A stretch of 64,000 nucleotides of DNA from Odiellus spinosus (GCA_963920705.1 OY987228.1:248001-312000); one strand, 5' to 3'; counted from the stretch's first letter, positions 12,415 through 21,210 are shown. Numbers and translations are program-made. Notes: a model not told the origin generated them from the letters alone.

Positions 12415-14484
12415 TTCTTCACAACACTTAGCCCGCCTCTCTATGTTCTGTCCAGTGAACCCCTTTGCGCTTTACTTGAATCGGACAAGCGCATATCCCG
12501 CATTCTCCTCAAGCCCACCCTGTCCTCTCCGGTAGTCTTTCAGCACATTGACGATACCTCTGTCTTGCTGGCGCGCCAGGCCGATGTCTGCTTTGTTCCT
12601 GAAGATTTTGACCTTTTTTGCGCTTCTTCTGGCGCTCGCATGAATTTTAGTAAGAGCTCCGGTGCCTGGCTAGGCTCTTTCCGTCATTCTCCTTCCACCA
12701 TCATCCGCGGGATCGAAATTCGTGGGGACCCTGTTAATGTTTTGGGTATAACTCTTGGCTATGATCGCCCTGTGATTTTAGCCATTAATTGGGAGGGTCG
12801 CTTACACAAGTTTAAAAGCGTTTTGCACGTTTGGAAGGGGCGTAGTTTGACCCTAGCTGGCAAAATTAACGTCCTCGTGGCCTCGATTCTTTGGCATGTG
12901 CTGGAAATATTTGATCTTCCGGCCCAATGGTTTTGTGATTTTAAAACTATCATGCTTCAATTAATCTGGGGTGATGTGCCGCACGCTCTTTCTTTTGACA
13001 CTTTGATTCGGAGTAAGGTCATGGGGGTTTTGGTCTCATAGATCTCGGTCGCAAACCACGTACCATGCCATACGCAATTACAGTCGCCTCTTTTTTTCGA
13101 TCAGTATGGAGGAGGTTTGCGTCAGGGACTGGCGGTCTTCCGCACTACTATTGTTCGGCGCCAGTTTTGCCCCATGCCTCCCAGGTATGCTTCCATGTTA
13201 TTGGCGTGGACGGAATTCACGCTTTTGTCGCCCCAGAGCCTATTTTACGAGCCATCATTTTTCAATCCGGCCTTTGCCTTACCTAATGTCTCGTTGGCTG
13301 AACGCCGTCAGTTATCTTCATCCTCGCAGGTGACCTTTGCTACGAAGTTATTCCGGGTTTTTTGCCGGATGCTGCTCTGAATGAGTTTTGCAAGGCTTTG
13401 CTTATTTCTCCCGCCCGCCTGGCATCCATTCTTGTTGCCTTAAAGTCTTCCCTACCCCAAAGGTTTCTTAATTTCATTCACACTCCTGAGCCGACAAAAC
13501 CCATTCGGGACACTCTTATACTCGCTTCTCTGGACGGCTCAGTCTATGACATGGTGAAAGCCACGAGTAATTCAATTTATAAGGCTTACTCTTTGCCTCC
13601 GGTTTTCCCGGAATCCAAAGGTGAAGAGCGTTGGCGGGGTTTTTTTGGGGCTCCTCTACCTCAGGTCTCCTTCGGCGCACTGTCTAATTCCACTCTTGAT
13701 CCATTGTTATCACATGGGTTATTTGGTAAAACACCATTTATTTTCCGCCGGTGTTACCGACAATGCTGCCTGCCCGTTATGTATGTTGGCCACTGAAACG
13801 GTGCCCCACTAATTTCTTGAGTGTCCCGTTGTTCAAGAGTGGTTAGCTTGGCTTTTTTCTGACTGTCTTGGCTTTCCGGGCTTTGCTTACCCGTCGGCTC
13901 CCAGAGCGATGAATCTTGTTTTCGGGCAGGTAACGCGGAACTATGGCAAACCACGGCAGTACTGGGACGCCGTTGCTTTTTTAACGGCTAAGGCAAAGGC
14001 TTTGCTTTGGTCCCATAGAAGCCTTTTTAGCTTGGGGGTAATTCGCGACCTGCGAACATTAAAATACCGCCACCTCATCAACTGGGACCTTGGCAATAGA
14101 TCTACTCATTTGGATGCTCTCTCCACCCTTCGCCTTGTGTGATGGTCCCCCTCAGCCCCTTTTTTTTGCCAGTGGGTCTTGGAGCCGGACATGCTCTCTT
14201 GTGATCAATTTCTATATACATATCCATTAGGAGTCTTCATAACTTGTTTTGAATGATTTAGTGAACTTTATTATTTTGATACTAATTTTAGTTAAAAACT
14301 TATTTTGTCGGATTTCGGGGGAGACTTTCCACTCCCCGCCTGGTTATTTATATGATTTTCCTGTATGGATTTCTTGTGTGGATGTATTTACGGGAGGCTA
14401 GTCCTTCTTTCCTGTATAATTATATAATTTATTTGCCCTTCTTGGTACATTTTTTCTTTGTATCTTTTAAATAAAAAAAAAAAA
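12415..14484 (+). pseudogene. 5'-truncated L1/Tx1-like LINE: reverse transcriptase C-terminal half and zf-RVT zinc finger
   Basis: The + strand encodes the distal part of a non-LTR retrotransposon ORF2, broken by frameshifts and at least one stop. Frame 1 from about 12418 reads LSPPLYVLSSEPL, the SPLLF-type box. It is followed by HIDDT at 12544-12558, the catalytic Y/F-x-DD box of the palm with altered flanking residues. Next comes SGARMNFSKSSGAWLG, then thumb-like sequence with VLGITLG and WKGRSLTLAGKI. After a stop near 13039, homologous sequence continues in frame 3 (GGFGLIDLGRK) and other frames. A zf-RVT-like cluster follows in frame 1: CPLC at 13771-13782, H at 13807 and C at 13822, with an in-frame TAA at 13810. 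The conserved C-terminus ends at 14142. The endonuclease and N-terminal RT domains are absent. The order RT, then a CCHC-type finger, fits the L1/Tx1 group, but the clade assignment is inferred from motifs only. Confidence 0.85.
14143..14484 (+). other. LINE 3' UTR, AATAAA signal and poly(A) tail
   Basis: The segment follows the last LINE codons. It carries an AATAAA at 14470-14475 merging into an A-run to 14484. The next bases are the interior of a tRNA-Glu-like unit, so this is the LINE 3' junction. Confidence 0.75.
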
Positions 14485-14487
14485 GAA

Positions 14488-14532
14488 ATCTGGCTTTCAC
14501 CTAGAAGACCCGTGAACAATTCCCGGTATCGG
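14488..14532 (+). pseudogene. tRNA-Glu-like unit, 3' part only (LINE-interrupted)
   Basis: Begins at tRNA nucleotide 26 directly after the LINE poly(A) tail. It keeps the anticodon arm (UUC), a damaged T arm (CGTGAACAATTCC) and the 3' acceptor strand TATCGG. Confidence 0.85.
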
Positions 14533-14601
14533 TGCGGTCGATTTTCAGATTAAAAATTTTGTTGATTATATTTTCTTGATTATCATCTGGTAAAATACAA
14601 A

Positions 14602-14672
14602 TCCGATACGGACTAGTGGCTAGGATGTATGGCTTTCAAACAGAAGGCCCGGGTTCAATTCCCGGTATCGGA
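14602..14672 (+). tRNA. tRNA-Glu-like (UUC)
   Basis: The acceptor stem TCCGATA/TATCGGA is fully paired and the T arm CCGGG-TTCAATT-CCCGG is intact. The D arm has GACTAG instead of GTCTAG, and the anticodon loop reads CTTTCAA. TTTT follows at about +12. Confidence 0.7.
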
Positions 14673-14740
14673 GTAGTCAATTTTAGTTTAAAAAGTTTTG
14701 TGCTCAGTATTTTCTTGATTACCATCGGATAGAGTACATT

Positions 14741-14810
14741 TCCGATATGATCTAGTGCTAGGATATCTGGCTTTCACACAGAAGGCCCGGGTTCAATTCT
14801 CGGTATCGGT
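14741..14810 (+). tRNA. tRNA-Glu-like (UUC), D loop one base short
   Basis: The D loop has GTGCTAG, one base shorter than its neighbours. The anticodon loop is CTTTCAC. The acceptor 3' strand ends TATCGGT, leaving a T-T mismatch at the terminal pair. Confidence 0.6.
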
Positions 14811-14878
14811 GCAGTCAGTTTTAAGATTAAAAGGGTTGTTAATTATATTTTCTTGATTATCATCTGAATACATGCATG

Positions 14879-14949
14879 TGCGATATGGTCTAGTGGATAG
14901 GATATCTGGATGTCATCAAGAAGACCCGGGTTCGATTTCCGGTGTCGGA
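14879..14949 (+). pseudogene. tRNA-Glu-like copy with GUC-type anticodon loop
   Basis: The anticodon loop reads ATGTCAT, so the nominal anticodon is GUC (Asp). The anticodon stem is poorly paired and the acceptor is TGCGATA/TGTCGGA. Probably a decayed copy. Confidence 0.65.
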
Positions 14950-15017
14950 GCAGTTAGTTTTAGATTAAAAAGTTTTTTGCTCAATATTTTCTTGAATATC
15001 ATCGTGTATTGAACATA

Positions 15018-15088
15018 TCCGATATGGTCTAGTGGCTTGGATAACTGTCTTTCACTCACAGGGCCCGGGTTCAATTCCCGGTATCGGT
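15018..15088 (+). tRNA. tRNA-Glu-like (UUC), weak anticodon stem
   Basis: Boxes A and B and the T arm are intact and the loop is CTTTCAC. The anticodon stem (ACTGT with TCACA) pairs poorly, and the acceptor ends in the TATCGGT form. Confidence 0.55.
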
Positions 15089-15156
15089 GCAGTCAGGTTT
15101 CAGATTAAAAAGTTTGTAAATTATATTTTCTTGATTTTCATCTGGTAACATACAAG

Positions 15157-15227
15157 TCCGATTTGGTGTAGTGGCTAGGATATCTGGCTTTCACATAGAA
15201 GACCCGGGTTCGATTCCCGGTATAGGA
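15157..15227 (+). tRNA. tRNA-Glu-like (UUC), acceptor mismatches
   Basis: The T arm is perfect (GGTTCGATTCC) and the loop is CTTTCAC. The acceptor TCCGATT/TATAGGA has two mismatches, and box A is altered (TGGTGTAGTGG). Confidence 0.55.
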
Positions 15228-15294
15228 GCGGTCTATTTTAGGATTAAAAATTTGTACATAATATTTTCTTGATTATCATCTGGTAAAATACGAA

Positions 15295-15365
15295 TCCGAT
15301 ATGGTCTAGTGGCTAGGATTTATGGCTATCACCCAAAACGCCCAGGTTCAATTCCCGGTATCGGA
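15295..15365 (+). tRNA. tRNA-Glu-like body with AUC anticodon
   Basis: The acceptor stem TCCGATA/TATCGGA is perfect. The loop is CTATCAC, so the nominal anticodon is AUC instead of UUC. The anticodon stem and the T stem (GCCCAGG) carry changes, so it may be a pseudogene. Confidence 0.55.
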
Positions 15366-15433
15366 GCAGTTCGTTTTAGATTAAAAAGTTTTGTGCTCAA
15401 TATTTTCTTGATTATCATCGGATAGAGTACATT

Positions 15434-15504
15434 TCCGATGTGGTCTAGTGGTTAGGATATCAGGCTTTAACCCAGTAGACCCGGGTTCGATTCCCGGTAT
15501 CGGA
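15434..15504 (+). tRNA. tRNA-Glu-like body with UUA anticodon
   Basis: The acceptor TCCGATG/TATCGGA pairs with one G-T wobble, and the T arm is intact. The loop is CTTTAAC, giving a nominal UUA anticodon that would read UAA. Two anticodon-stem mismatches argue against efficient function. Confidence 0.55.
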
Positions 15505-15573
15505 GAAAGCAATTTTCCGATTAAAAAATTTGTTGATTATATTTTCTTGATTTATCATCTGGTAAAATACCTA

Positions 15574-15644
15574 TCCGATGTGGTCTAGTGGCTAGGATAT
15601 CTGGCTTTCACCTAGAAGACACGAGTTATATTCCCGGCATCGGT
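15574..15644 (+). pseudogene. tRNA-Glu-like copy, damaged T arm
   Basis: The D and anticodon arms are intact with UUC. The T arm reads ACGAGTTATATTCCCGG and has lost the box B consensus. The acceptor ends CATCGGT. Confidence 0.6.
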
Positions 15645-15712
15645 GATGTCAATTTTCAGATTAAAAAGTTTGTTAATTATATTTTCTTGATTATCATCTG
15701 GTAATATACAGA

Positions 15713-15783
15713 TCCGATATGGTCTAGTGGCTAGGATATCTGGCTTTCACCCAGAAGGCCCGGGTTCAATTTACGGTATCGGA
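15713..15783 (+). tRNA. tRNA-Glu-like (UUC), near-consensus
   Basis: The acceptor stem is perfect, boxes A and B are canonical, and the anticodon stem-loop TCTGG-CTTTCAC-CCAGA is perfect. The only clear defect is one T-stem mismatch (TACGG). This is one of the best candidates for a working copy. Confidence 0.75.
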
Positions 15784-15851
15784 GCAGTCATTTTTAGTTT
15801 AAAAAGTTTTGTGCACAATATTTTCTTGATTATCATCGTATATAGTACATT

Positions 15852-15922
15852 TCCGAAATAATCTAGTGGCTAGGCTATCTGGCTTTCCCCTAAAAGACTC
15901 GGGTTCAATTCCCGGTGTCGGT
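15852..15922 (+). pseudogene. tRNA-Glu-like copy, weak acceptor and box A
   Basis: The acceptor TCCGAAA/TGTCGGT is poorly paired and box A is ATAATCTAGTGG. The loop is CTTTCCC (UUC) and the T arm is intact. Confidence 0.6.
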
Positions 15923-15990
15923 TCAGTCAGTTTTCAGATTAAAAAGTTTGTTAATTATATTTTCTTGATTTTCATCTGGAAAAATACTAA

Positions 15991-16061
15991 TCGGATATGG
16001 TCCAGTGGCTAGGATATCTGGCTTTCACCTAGAAGACCCGTGTTAGATTCCCGGTATCTAA
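15991..16061 (+). pseudogene. tRNA-Glu-like copy, broken acceptor stem
   Basis: The acceptor TCGGATA/TATCTAA does not pair well and the T arm is altered (CGTGTTAGATTCC). The anticodon is UUC. Confidence 0.6.
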
Positions 16062-16129
16062 GTCGTCAATTTTAGGATTAAAAAGTTTGTTGATTATATT
16101 TTCTTGATTATCATCTGGTAAATTAAATA

Positions 16130-16200
16130 TCCGATATGGTTTAGTGGCTAGGAAATCAGGCTTTCTACCAGAAGGCCTGGGTTCAATTCCCGGTATCGGA
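16130..16200 (+). tRNA. tRNA-Glu-like (UUC)
   Basis: The acceptor TCCGATA/TATCGGA is perfect and box B is intact. The T stem has a T-G wobble, the loop is CTTTCTA, and the anticodon stem has one mismatch. Confidence 0.65.
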
Positions 16201-16284
16201 GCTGTCAATTTTAATTTAAAAAGTTTTGTGCTCAATATTTTCCTGATTATCTAGATAACTGATTATCATCGAATGGAGTACATT

Positions 16285-16355
16285 TCCTATATGGTATAGT
16301 GGCTAGGATATCAGGCTTTCATCCAGAAGACCCGGGTTCGATTTCCGGTAGCGGA
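16285..16355 (+). pseudogene. tRNA-Glu-like copy, acceptor mismatches
   Basis: The acceptor TCCTATA/TAGCGGA is mismatched at one or more positions. The anticodon is UUC. The preceding spacer carries an extra 16 bp or so, which explains the 155-bp spacing. Confidence 0.55.
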
Positions 16356-16394
16356 GCAGTAAGTTTTAGATTAAAAAGTTTTGTGCGCAATATA

Positions 16395-16465
16395 TCCGAA
16401 ATGGTCTAGTGGCTAGGATAACTGGCATTCACTCAGTGGGCCCGGGTTCAATTCATGGTATCGAA
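16395..16465 (+). pseudogene. tRNA-Glu-like copy, broken acceptor and T stem
   Basis: The acceptor TCCGAAA/TATCGAA and T arm CCGGG-TTCAATT-CATGG both have mismatches. The loop is CATTCAC (UUC). The preceding spacer is shortened to about 39 bp. Confidence 0.6.
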
Positions 16466-16533
16466 GCAGCCAAATTACAGATTAAAAAGTTTGTTGATTA
16501 TATTTTCTTGATTATCATCTGGTACAATACCCA

Positions 16534-16604
16534 TCCAATATGGTCTAGTGGCTAGGATATCTAGCTTTCACCTAGAAGACCCGGGTTCAATTCTCGGTAT
16601 CGGT
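16534..16604 (+). tRNA. tRNA-Glu-like (UUC) with compensated anticodon stem
   Basis: The anticodon stem TCTAG/CTAGA is perfectly paired and differs from the TCTGG form by a matched change. The acceptor TCCAATA/TATCGGT has two mismatches. Box B is GGTTCAATTCT. Confidence 0.55.
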
Positions 16605-16672
16605 GCAGTCAATTTTCAGACTAAAAAGTTTGTTATTTATATTTTCTTGATTATCATCTAGTAAAAAACAAA

Positions 16673-16738
16673 TCCGATATGGTCTAGTGGCTAGATTATC
16701 TGGCTTTATCCCAGAAGGCCCGGATTCGATTTCCGGTA
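16673..16738 (+). pseudogene. tRNA-Glu-like copy lacking the 3' acceptor strand
   Basis: Ends at the T arm (TTCCGGTA), and the spacer sequence follows directly, so the 3' acceptor strand and proximal spacer are deleted. The loop is CTTTATC (nominal UUA). Confidence 0.7.
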
Positions 16739-16792
16739 GATTAAAAAGTTTTGTGCTCAATATTTTCTTGATTATCATCGTGTATGAGCATA

Positions 16793-16854
16793 TCCGATAT
16801 GGTCTAGTGGTTAGGATATCTGGCTTTCACCCGGGTTCTATTCATGGTATCGAA
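16793..16854 (+). pseudogene. tRNA-Glu-like copy with internal deletion
   Basis: The 3' side of the anticodon stem and the variable loop are deleted, so CTTTCAC runs directly into CCGGGTTC. The acceptor ends TATCGAA. Confidence 0.7.
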
Positions 16855-16922
16855 GCAGTCAATTTACAGATTAAAAGGTTTGTTGATTATATTTTCTTGA
16901 TTATCATCTGGAAAAATACCTA

Positions 16923-16993
16923 TCCGATATGGTCTAGTGGCTAGGATATCTGGCTTTAACCTAGAAGACCCGGGTTCAATTCCCGGTATCGGT
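16923..16993 (+). tRNA. tRNA-Glu-like body with UUA anticodon, well-formed arms
   Basis: The D arm, T arm (CCGGG-TTCAATT-CCCGG) and anticodon stem TCTGG/CTAGA (one wobble) are intact. The loop is CTTTAAC. The acceptor TCCGATA/TATCGGT has only the terminal T-T mismatch. This is the best-formed copy with a nominal ochre-reading anticodon. Confidence 0.65.
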
Positions 16994-17060
16994 GAAGTCA
17001 GTTTTCAGATCAAAGAGTTTGTAATTATATTTTTTTGATTATCATCTGATAAAATGCAAA

Positions 17061-17087
17061 TGCGATATGGTCTAGTGCCTTGGATAT
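17061..17087 (+). pseudogene. tRNA-Glu-like unit, 5' part only
   Basis: Matches the array unit from nucleotide 1 to 27 (acceptor 5' strand, box A, D arm), then switches to unrelated sequence. The break is the reciprocal of the one at 14488. Confidence 0.8.
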
Positions 17088-17196
17088 GATAGACGGTTGG
17101 CTTTCGTGGAGTGCGGTGGCTTTCTTTTCGCTCTCTGCTATTCGCCTTTTTCGCTCTCTTTTTTTAAGGTTTGTTTGTTTTTTCCCCTGCCTTTTT
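17088..17196 (+). other. Pyrimidine-rich segment abutting the broken tRNA; possible LINE 5' end
   Basis: Sequence rich in TTTCGCTCTCT begins exactly where the last tRNA unit stops, at the same tRNA position as the LINE junction at the other end of the array. It could be the 5' UTR start of a LINE copy later cut by the repeat at 17197. No coding sequence is visible, and the LINE copy at 12415 lacks its 5' end, so the two cannot be compared here. Confidence 0.35.
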
Positions 17197-17244
17197 ACCT
17201 CCCCGACTGAACTTTAGTTCAGGGGGAGGTTTTACACTGGTCGG

Positions 17245-17292
<48 letters not shown>
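17197..17292 (+). repeat. Terminal fragment of the ACCTCCCC repeat family with (GT)n microsatellite
   Basis: Starts ACCTCCCCGACTGAAC and contains a hairpin (CCTCCCC with GGGGGAGG around GAACTTTAGTTC), then (GT)n at 17249-17292. The same start is seen at 21613 (+) and, reverse complemented, at 20233. All three follow a TTTTT run. Confidence 0.7.
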
Positions 17293-17293
<1 letters not shown>

Positions 17294-17836
17294 CATAGGG
17301 AGGAAGCAAAAAGAATTAAGAAAAGGAGTGGCAACTTTGGCGTAATTTGAAAGACGGGCGCACTCAGACAAGTTTTCACGGGTTTCACACTCACGCGCCC
17401 ATACACATCTATGAGCGCGTGTCTTTACGTGCAGTACCAATTTATTTCTGATTTAACATCATTACTTCAACTTTAAAAATGATAATAAAATCTTTTTCAA
17501 GAATTATGTCTAAATACGTATTTATTCTTGAATGTGAGACAAATACATGTCTACATTAATTTAGAATTGTGAAACAAGTAAATGGCAATATATATTGGTT
17601 AAATATCATTATTATATTTGCTAATCTTAAATAGTTGATTACACTATTCGAAAAGCTTAATTGCTTAGTCAATCATGATTTAAGTTGGGCTTTACAATGG
17701 TCATAATATAAAGACAATAAATTTCAAATTTTCAAGACAAGAAATCTTTAGAAGTAGTTTATTCCGATGTTTCAAGACAAATGAAAACTTTTTAAACTTA
17801 AAAAAAAATCGAAATTAAAAAAACAAACAAATAACA
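17293..17836. other. AT-rich sequence, nothing recognised
   Basis: No convincing coding sequence, RNA or repeat boundary is seen here beyond general AT-richness. Confidence 0.4.
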
Positions 17837-18007
17837 CATTGATAATCAAATTCAAATGAGATTAAAAAACATTGATAATCAAATTGAAATGAGATTAAAA
17901 AACATATTGATAATCAAATTAAAATGAGATTAAAAAACATATTGATAATCAAATTAAAATGAGATTAAAAAACATATTGATAATCAAATTAAAATGAGAT
18001 TAAAAAA
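17837..18007. repeat. 35-bp tandem repeat, five copies
   Basis: A unit with core TTGATAATCAAATT and AAATGAGATTAAAAAA repeats five times. The period is 35 bp in the last copies, and one early copy is two bases shorter. Confidence 0.9.
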
Positions 18008-18388
18008 CATTTCATCTCGTTGTGACAGATTAATTAAAAAAATTCGTGGGTCTATTTTGATAATCAAAGCCTCAGACAAAGATTAATATACATGTACATT
18101 TATCAATAAGTTTTAAAGCTGTTACCTTTTTTTCGTAGACCTATGCGTAATATTTTATATACTATTGGCTGGGTTTACACATTTTTTAAAAAAAAATCAA
18201 GTTTAACAGGTTTCCACTTCATAACGAAATTTGATTCTGATAGGTAATTTCACGCGTATTCATGCGCCTTTGCTAGATTGCGCCACTGTCCAAATTGGCC
18301 TTATTCCTATTCAGCGCCGTGTATGCCGCTGCGGCGACATTCAAACTACCGAGTGGCGGCACCAATAAGAAAGCGCCGCTTTAATTAC

Positions 18389-18496
18389 ATGTCTAACTAC
18401 TCTGCCTCAATCTGCGCATGCGCAAACGCGACATATCCGCGCGAAACGTATTTTCGAAATTTATGTACAAGGCACGTTCGAAAACGCGTGAGAAAT
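18389..18496. repeat. Direct repeat, copy 1 of 2 (108 bp)
   Basis: Begins ATGTCTAACTACTCTGCCTC and includes GCGCATGCGCAAACGCGACAT and AAAACGCGTGAGAAAT. A diverged copy lies at 18649-18756. The sequence is rich in CG and in the self-complementary GCGCATGCGC. Confidence 0.85.
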
Positions 18497-18648
18497 TTGA
18501 ACAAGTATATGATAGGTAGCAACAGTCAAGGACCTCGCGTACTTGGCTGGTTTCAATTTTAAGCGCATGCGACTTCTCGACATATTCAATGCACGTCTAA
18601 TTTTAGAAAGTTCGTGACTTTTACAAATTAACGCGTTAATTAGTAGAA

Positions 18649-18756
18649 ATGTCTAACTACTCTGCCTCGATCGGCGCATGCGCAAACGCGACATTTCCGC
18701 GCGAAACGTATTTGCGAAATTTTTGAACCAGGCACGTTCGAAAACGCGTGAGAAAT
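18649..18756. repeat. Direct repeat, copy 2 of 2 (108 bp)
   Basis: Second copy of the segment at 18389, with scattered substitutions. The pair suggests a local duplication or two fragments of one interspersed repeat. Confidence 0.85.
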
Positions 18757-19664
18757 CGAAAAAATGTAACTGCAAACGCGTGCTATAAACTGTTTTTTAA
18801 AACCAACTCTCACGCTACTGTGTGCAAGTTATCGAGAAAATTCCGTTTTTTTTCCAAAATATAAAGCTTGTTTTCGCAAGATGATCAAAATTCGTTTGAT
18901 TTTTCGCGTGAGAGAAGTGGTTTTCGACTTTAAATTTAGCACTATACTCGTGAGCTACACATTCTGGCATGCTTGCGAACTTCATTTTAGTATTGAAAAT
19001 AAGCCTCCTTTGCTTGAATGTAGTTATTCCGCTAAACAGGCATTTTAAAATACGCACTGATTTATATTAGACATTCGTACCTTCTTTAATGCTAAGGTCA
19101 TCAGTTCTTTTAAAGATAGCTTAACGTACGGGTTCTCTCATATGATTTCTCGATCTTTGTAATCTTAGATACATTTTGTCGAATACAGATACTCTCAGTT
19201 TGAATTTGATGACGTGATAAATGCACCATTTAATATTCTTAAGATAGCCAAGTTAAATGTTTCCATTCGCAATATTTAGCCGGAATGGGAAAATTGAATT
19301 CCAATATTCTTATTGGCGTGTGAACGCCCCTTTATCTTCGTGTAAACGCACCTTAATTAACTAGCAATATTTAGCCGAAATGGGGAAATTAAATTCCAAT
19401 ATATTACATTTAAATTTCAGCGAAATTTTAAATTAGACTACGTTAAACAATTTAAATATTTTTAAATAACAATTTAAAAGAATAATCCGTTTCAATTCAC
19501 TTAAGATGTGATGGCATATGGCAAATTTGAGTTATACTATTTTTAATACTATAAGCGTTTCGAATACCTTAACATTTATCTGCAACTTAAAGCTGAAAAG
19601 AAAGGGGAGCACACCCCCTTTTCAATGTCGGGATGTAGGAAATACACCTGGCGCTCAGTGTAGA
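18757..19664. other. Intergenic sequence, nothing recognised
   Basis: There is an 80-codon open frame on the minus strand (18815-19057), but it has no recognisable domain or splice context. The segment GCAATATTTAGCCG recurs at 19268 and 19364 with AATTCCAATAT following, which hints at a small duplicated repeat. Confidence 0.4.
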
Positions 19665-20233
19665 TGACCCGTAGAGGGGGAGAGTGGATGGTTTCAATGG
19701 ATGATTTGGATCATATTAGTGAGGGACGCCTCGCTAGTATGACCCGCTGAGATCGGAAACTGGAGGTTGGACCTTGGTGCGTGGATGGTCGGAGGTGATT
19801 ATAACAGTGGGAAGGCTATAACCGCCTTCAACTGTCAAGCATCGGGGTATGACCCGCTGAGATCGGAAACTGGAGGTTGGACCTTGGTGCGTGGATGGTC
19901 GGAGGTGATTATAACAGTGGGAAGGCTATAACCGCCTTCAACTGTCAAGCATCGGGGTTCGACCGTAAAGTGGATGGTGGAAGGCATAAATACAATGGGA
20001 GACGTCCTGTTGCACGTAATCGCAAGACACCTGAAGCATATCAATGTGGCAACCATTAAGGTAATTCCGTTGTACGGGATTGAACGATAAGCTGGTATGA
20101 TTACGTCTATAGACTTTTGGCTTTAAGAGCTAGGTCACGTGATATCCGGTTACACAGGAAGTGACACACAGACAGACAGACAGACACGATCAGTGTAATA
20201 CCTCCCCCTGAACTGAAGTTCAGTCGGGGAGGT
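19665..20233 (-). mobile_element. ACCTCCCC-family repeat, inverted copy, with an internal 110-bp tandem duplication
   Basis: Read on the minus strand from 20233, it starts ACCTCCCCGACTGAAC, forms the same GAACTTCAGTTC hairpin, and then has a (TGTC)n run. It continues with ACCGGATATCACGTGACCTA and sequence matching 21613-22060 on the + strand. A 110-bp block starting TATGACCCGCTGAGATC is duplicated in tandem (19738 and 19848). No transposase is visible. The class is unknown. Confidence 0.75.
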
Positions 20234-20573
20234 AAAAATAATCAAATTATTTTATTAGGCATTAAATAGTTTTCTTGTATAAGAGTGTTAGTTAATATTA
20301 TTTTAATATAACCTAATGACTCTTAACTTTCTGGTATTGCTGTTAGACAATTTTACCACTTGTAATTTTTTTTTTTTTTTTTTATTTTCAAACATACGAC
20401 CTGCGTGGCTAAACTAGCTGATACCTTTGTATTGTTTTTAGTCACATTAAAAAACTATTCTATTCTATTTTATTCTATCTCAATTTTCTCGGTATATTTT
20501 AATCAATCAAATACATTCTTGTTGTTATATAAATATTTAAGTATAAAGGCTATGTACAAATACAGCAGTTGTT

Positions 20574-20692
20574 GGCAACGACTGTAACACGTAGAGTATA
20601 ACGGTTCTCGTCTGATCAGCGAAGTTAAGCAGCGTCGAGTGCAGTCAGTACTTGGGAGGGATACCACCTGGGAAGGCTGCACGATGTTGTCC
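20574..20692 (+). rRNA. 5S rRNA-like unit 1
   Basis: First and most divergent copy (CACGTAGAGTATAAC, GGATACC in the C box, ACGATGTTGTCC at the 3' end). Followed by TTTT. May be a pseudogene. Confidence 0.75.
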
Positions 20693-20875
20693 TTTTAGAT
20701 AATTTATAGACAATATATTTCACTTTTATTTGTAAAAATCTCAATTTTCTCGGTATATTTTAAACAATCAAATAGACTATCTCAATTTTCTCGGTATATT
20801 TTAAACAATCAAGTACATTCTTGTTCTTATATAAATACTTAAATATATTAGCTATGTACAAATACGGCAGTTATT

Positions 20876-20993
20876 GTCAACGATCATAACACGTTGAGTA
20901 TACCGGTTGTCGTTTGATCAGCGAAGTTAAGCAGCGTCGATCGCCGTTAGAACTTGGGTGGGATAGCGCCTGGGAGCACTGCATGTTGTTTTC
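20876..20993 (+). rRNA. 5S rRNA-like unit 2 (degenerate)
   Basis: Starts GTCAACGATC. The C-box region is altered (TGGGTGGGATAGCGCC) and the 3' end is GCATGTTGTTTTC. It lacks the CCTTTT terminus of the others, so it is probably a pseudogene. Confidence 0.7.
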
Positions 20994-21210
20994 ATTTTCG
21001 TTAATTTTTAGACATTACATTTCACTTTTATTTGTAAAAAAAGACCATCTCAATTTTTTGGGTTCATTTTAAAAAATCAATTACATTCTTGTCTAGTTTG
21101 TGAAAAATAGACTATCTCAATTTTCTCGGTATATTTTAAACAATCAAGTACATTCTTGTTCTTATATAGATGTTTAAATATATTAGCTATGTACAAATAC
21201 GGCAGTTTTT

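Larger units (their letters stand above)
14488..17087 (+). repeat. Tandem array of about 20 tRNA-Glu-like units, 139-bp period
   Basis: Units of about 71 nt fold as tRNA and are spaced 138-140 bp apart (start to start) for most of the array. The exceptions are 155, 110, 120 and 130 bp near the right end, where indels occur. Each has a box A (TGGTCTAGTGG), an anticodon loop CTTTCAC (UUC, Glu) in most copies, and a box B (GGTTCAATTCC or GGTTCGATTCC). A TTTT run that could stop Pol III follows 8-12 nt after the acceptor stem. The body matches animal tRNA-Glu. The usual acceptor stem TCCCATA/TATGGGA is replaced by TCCGATA/TATCGGA, a compensated change. Two spacer types tend to alternate (GTGCTCAATATT versus GTTGATTATATT), suggesting a dimeric higher-order unit. 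Many copies are damaged, so how many are functional is unclear. Confidence 0.9.

Noticed and set aside
13754..13954. Antisense ORF opposite the LINE zinc-finger region
   Set aside because: Shadow of the + strand LINE coding sequence.
17219..17440. Minus-strand ORF with a TH dipeptide run
   Set aside because: It is the translated (GT)n microsatellite.
18815..19057. 80-codon minus-strand ORF
   Set aside because: No recognisable motif, no splice or promoter context, and AT-rich composition typical of noise.
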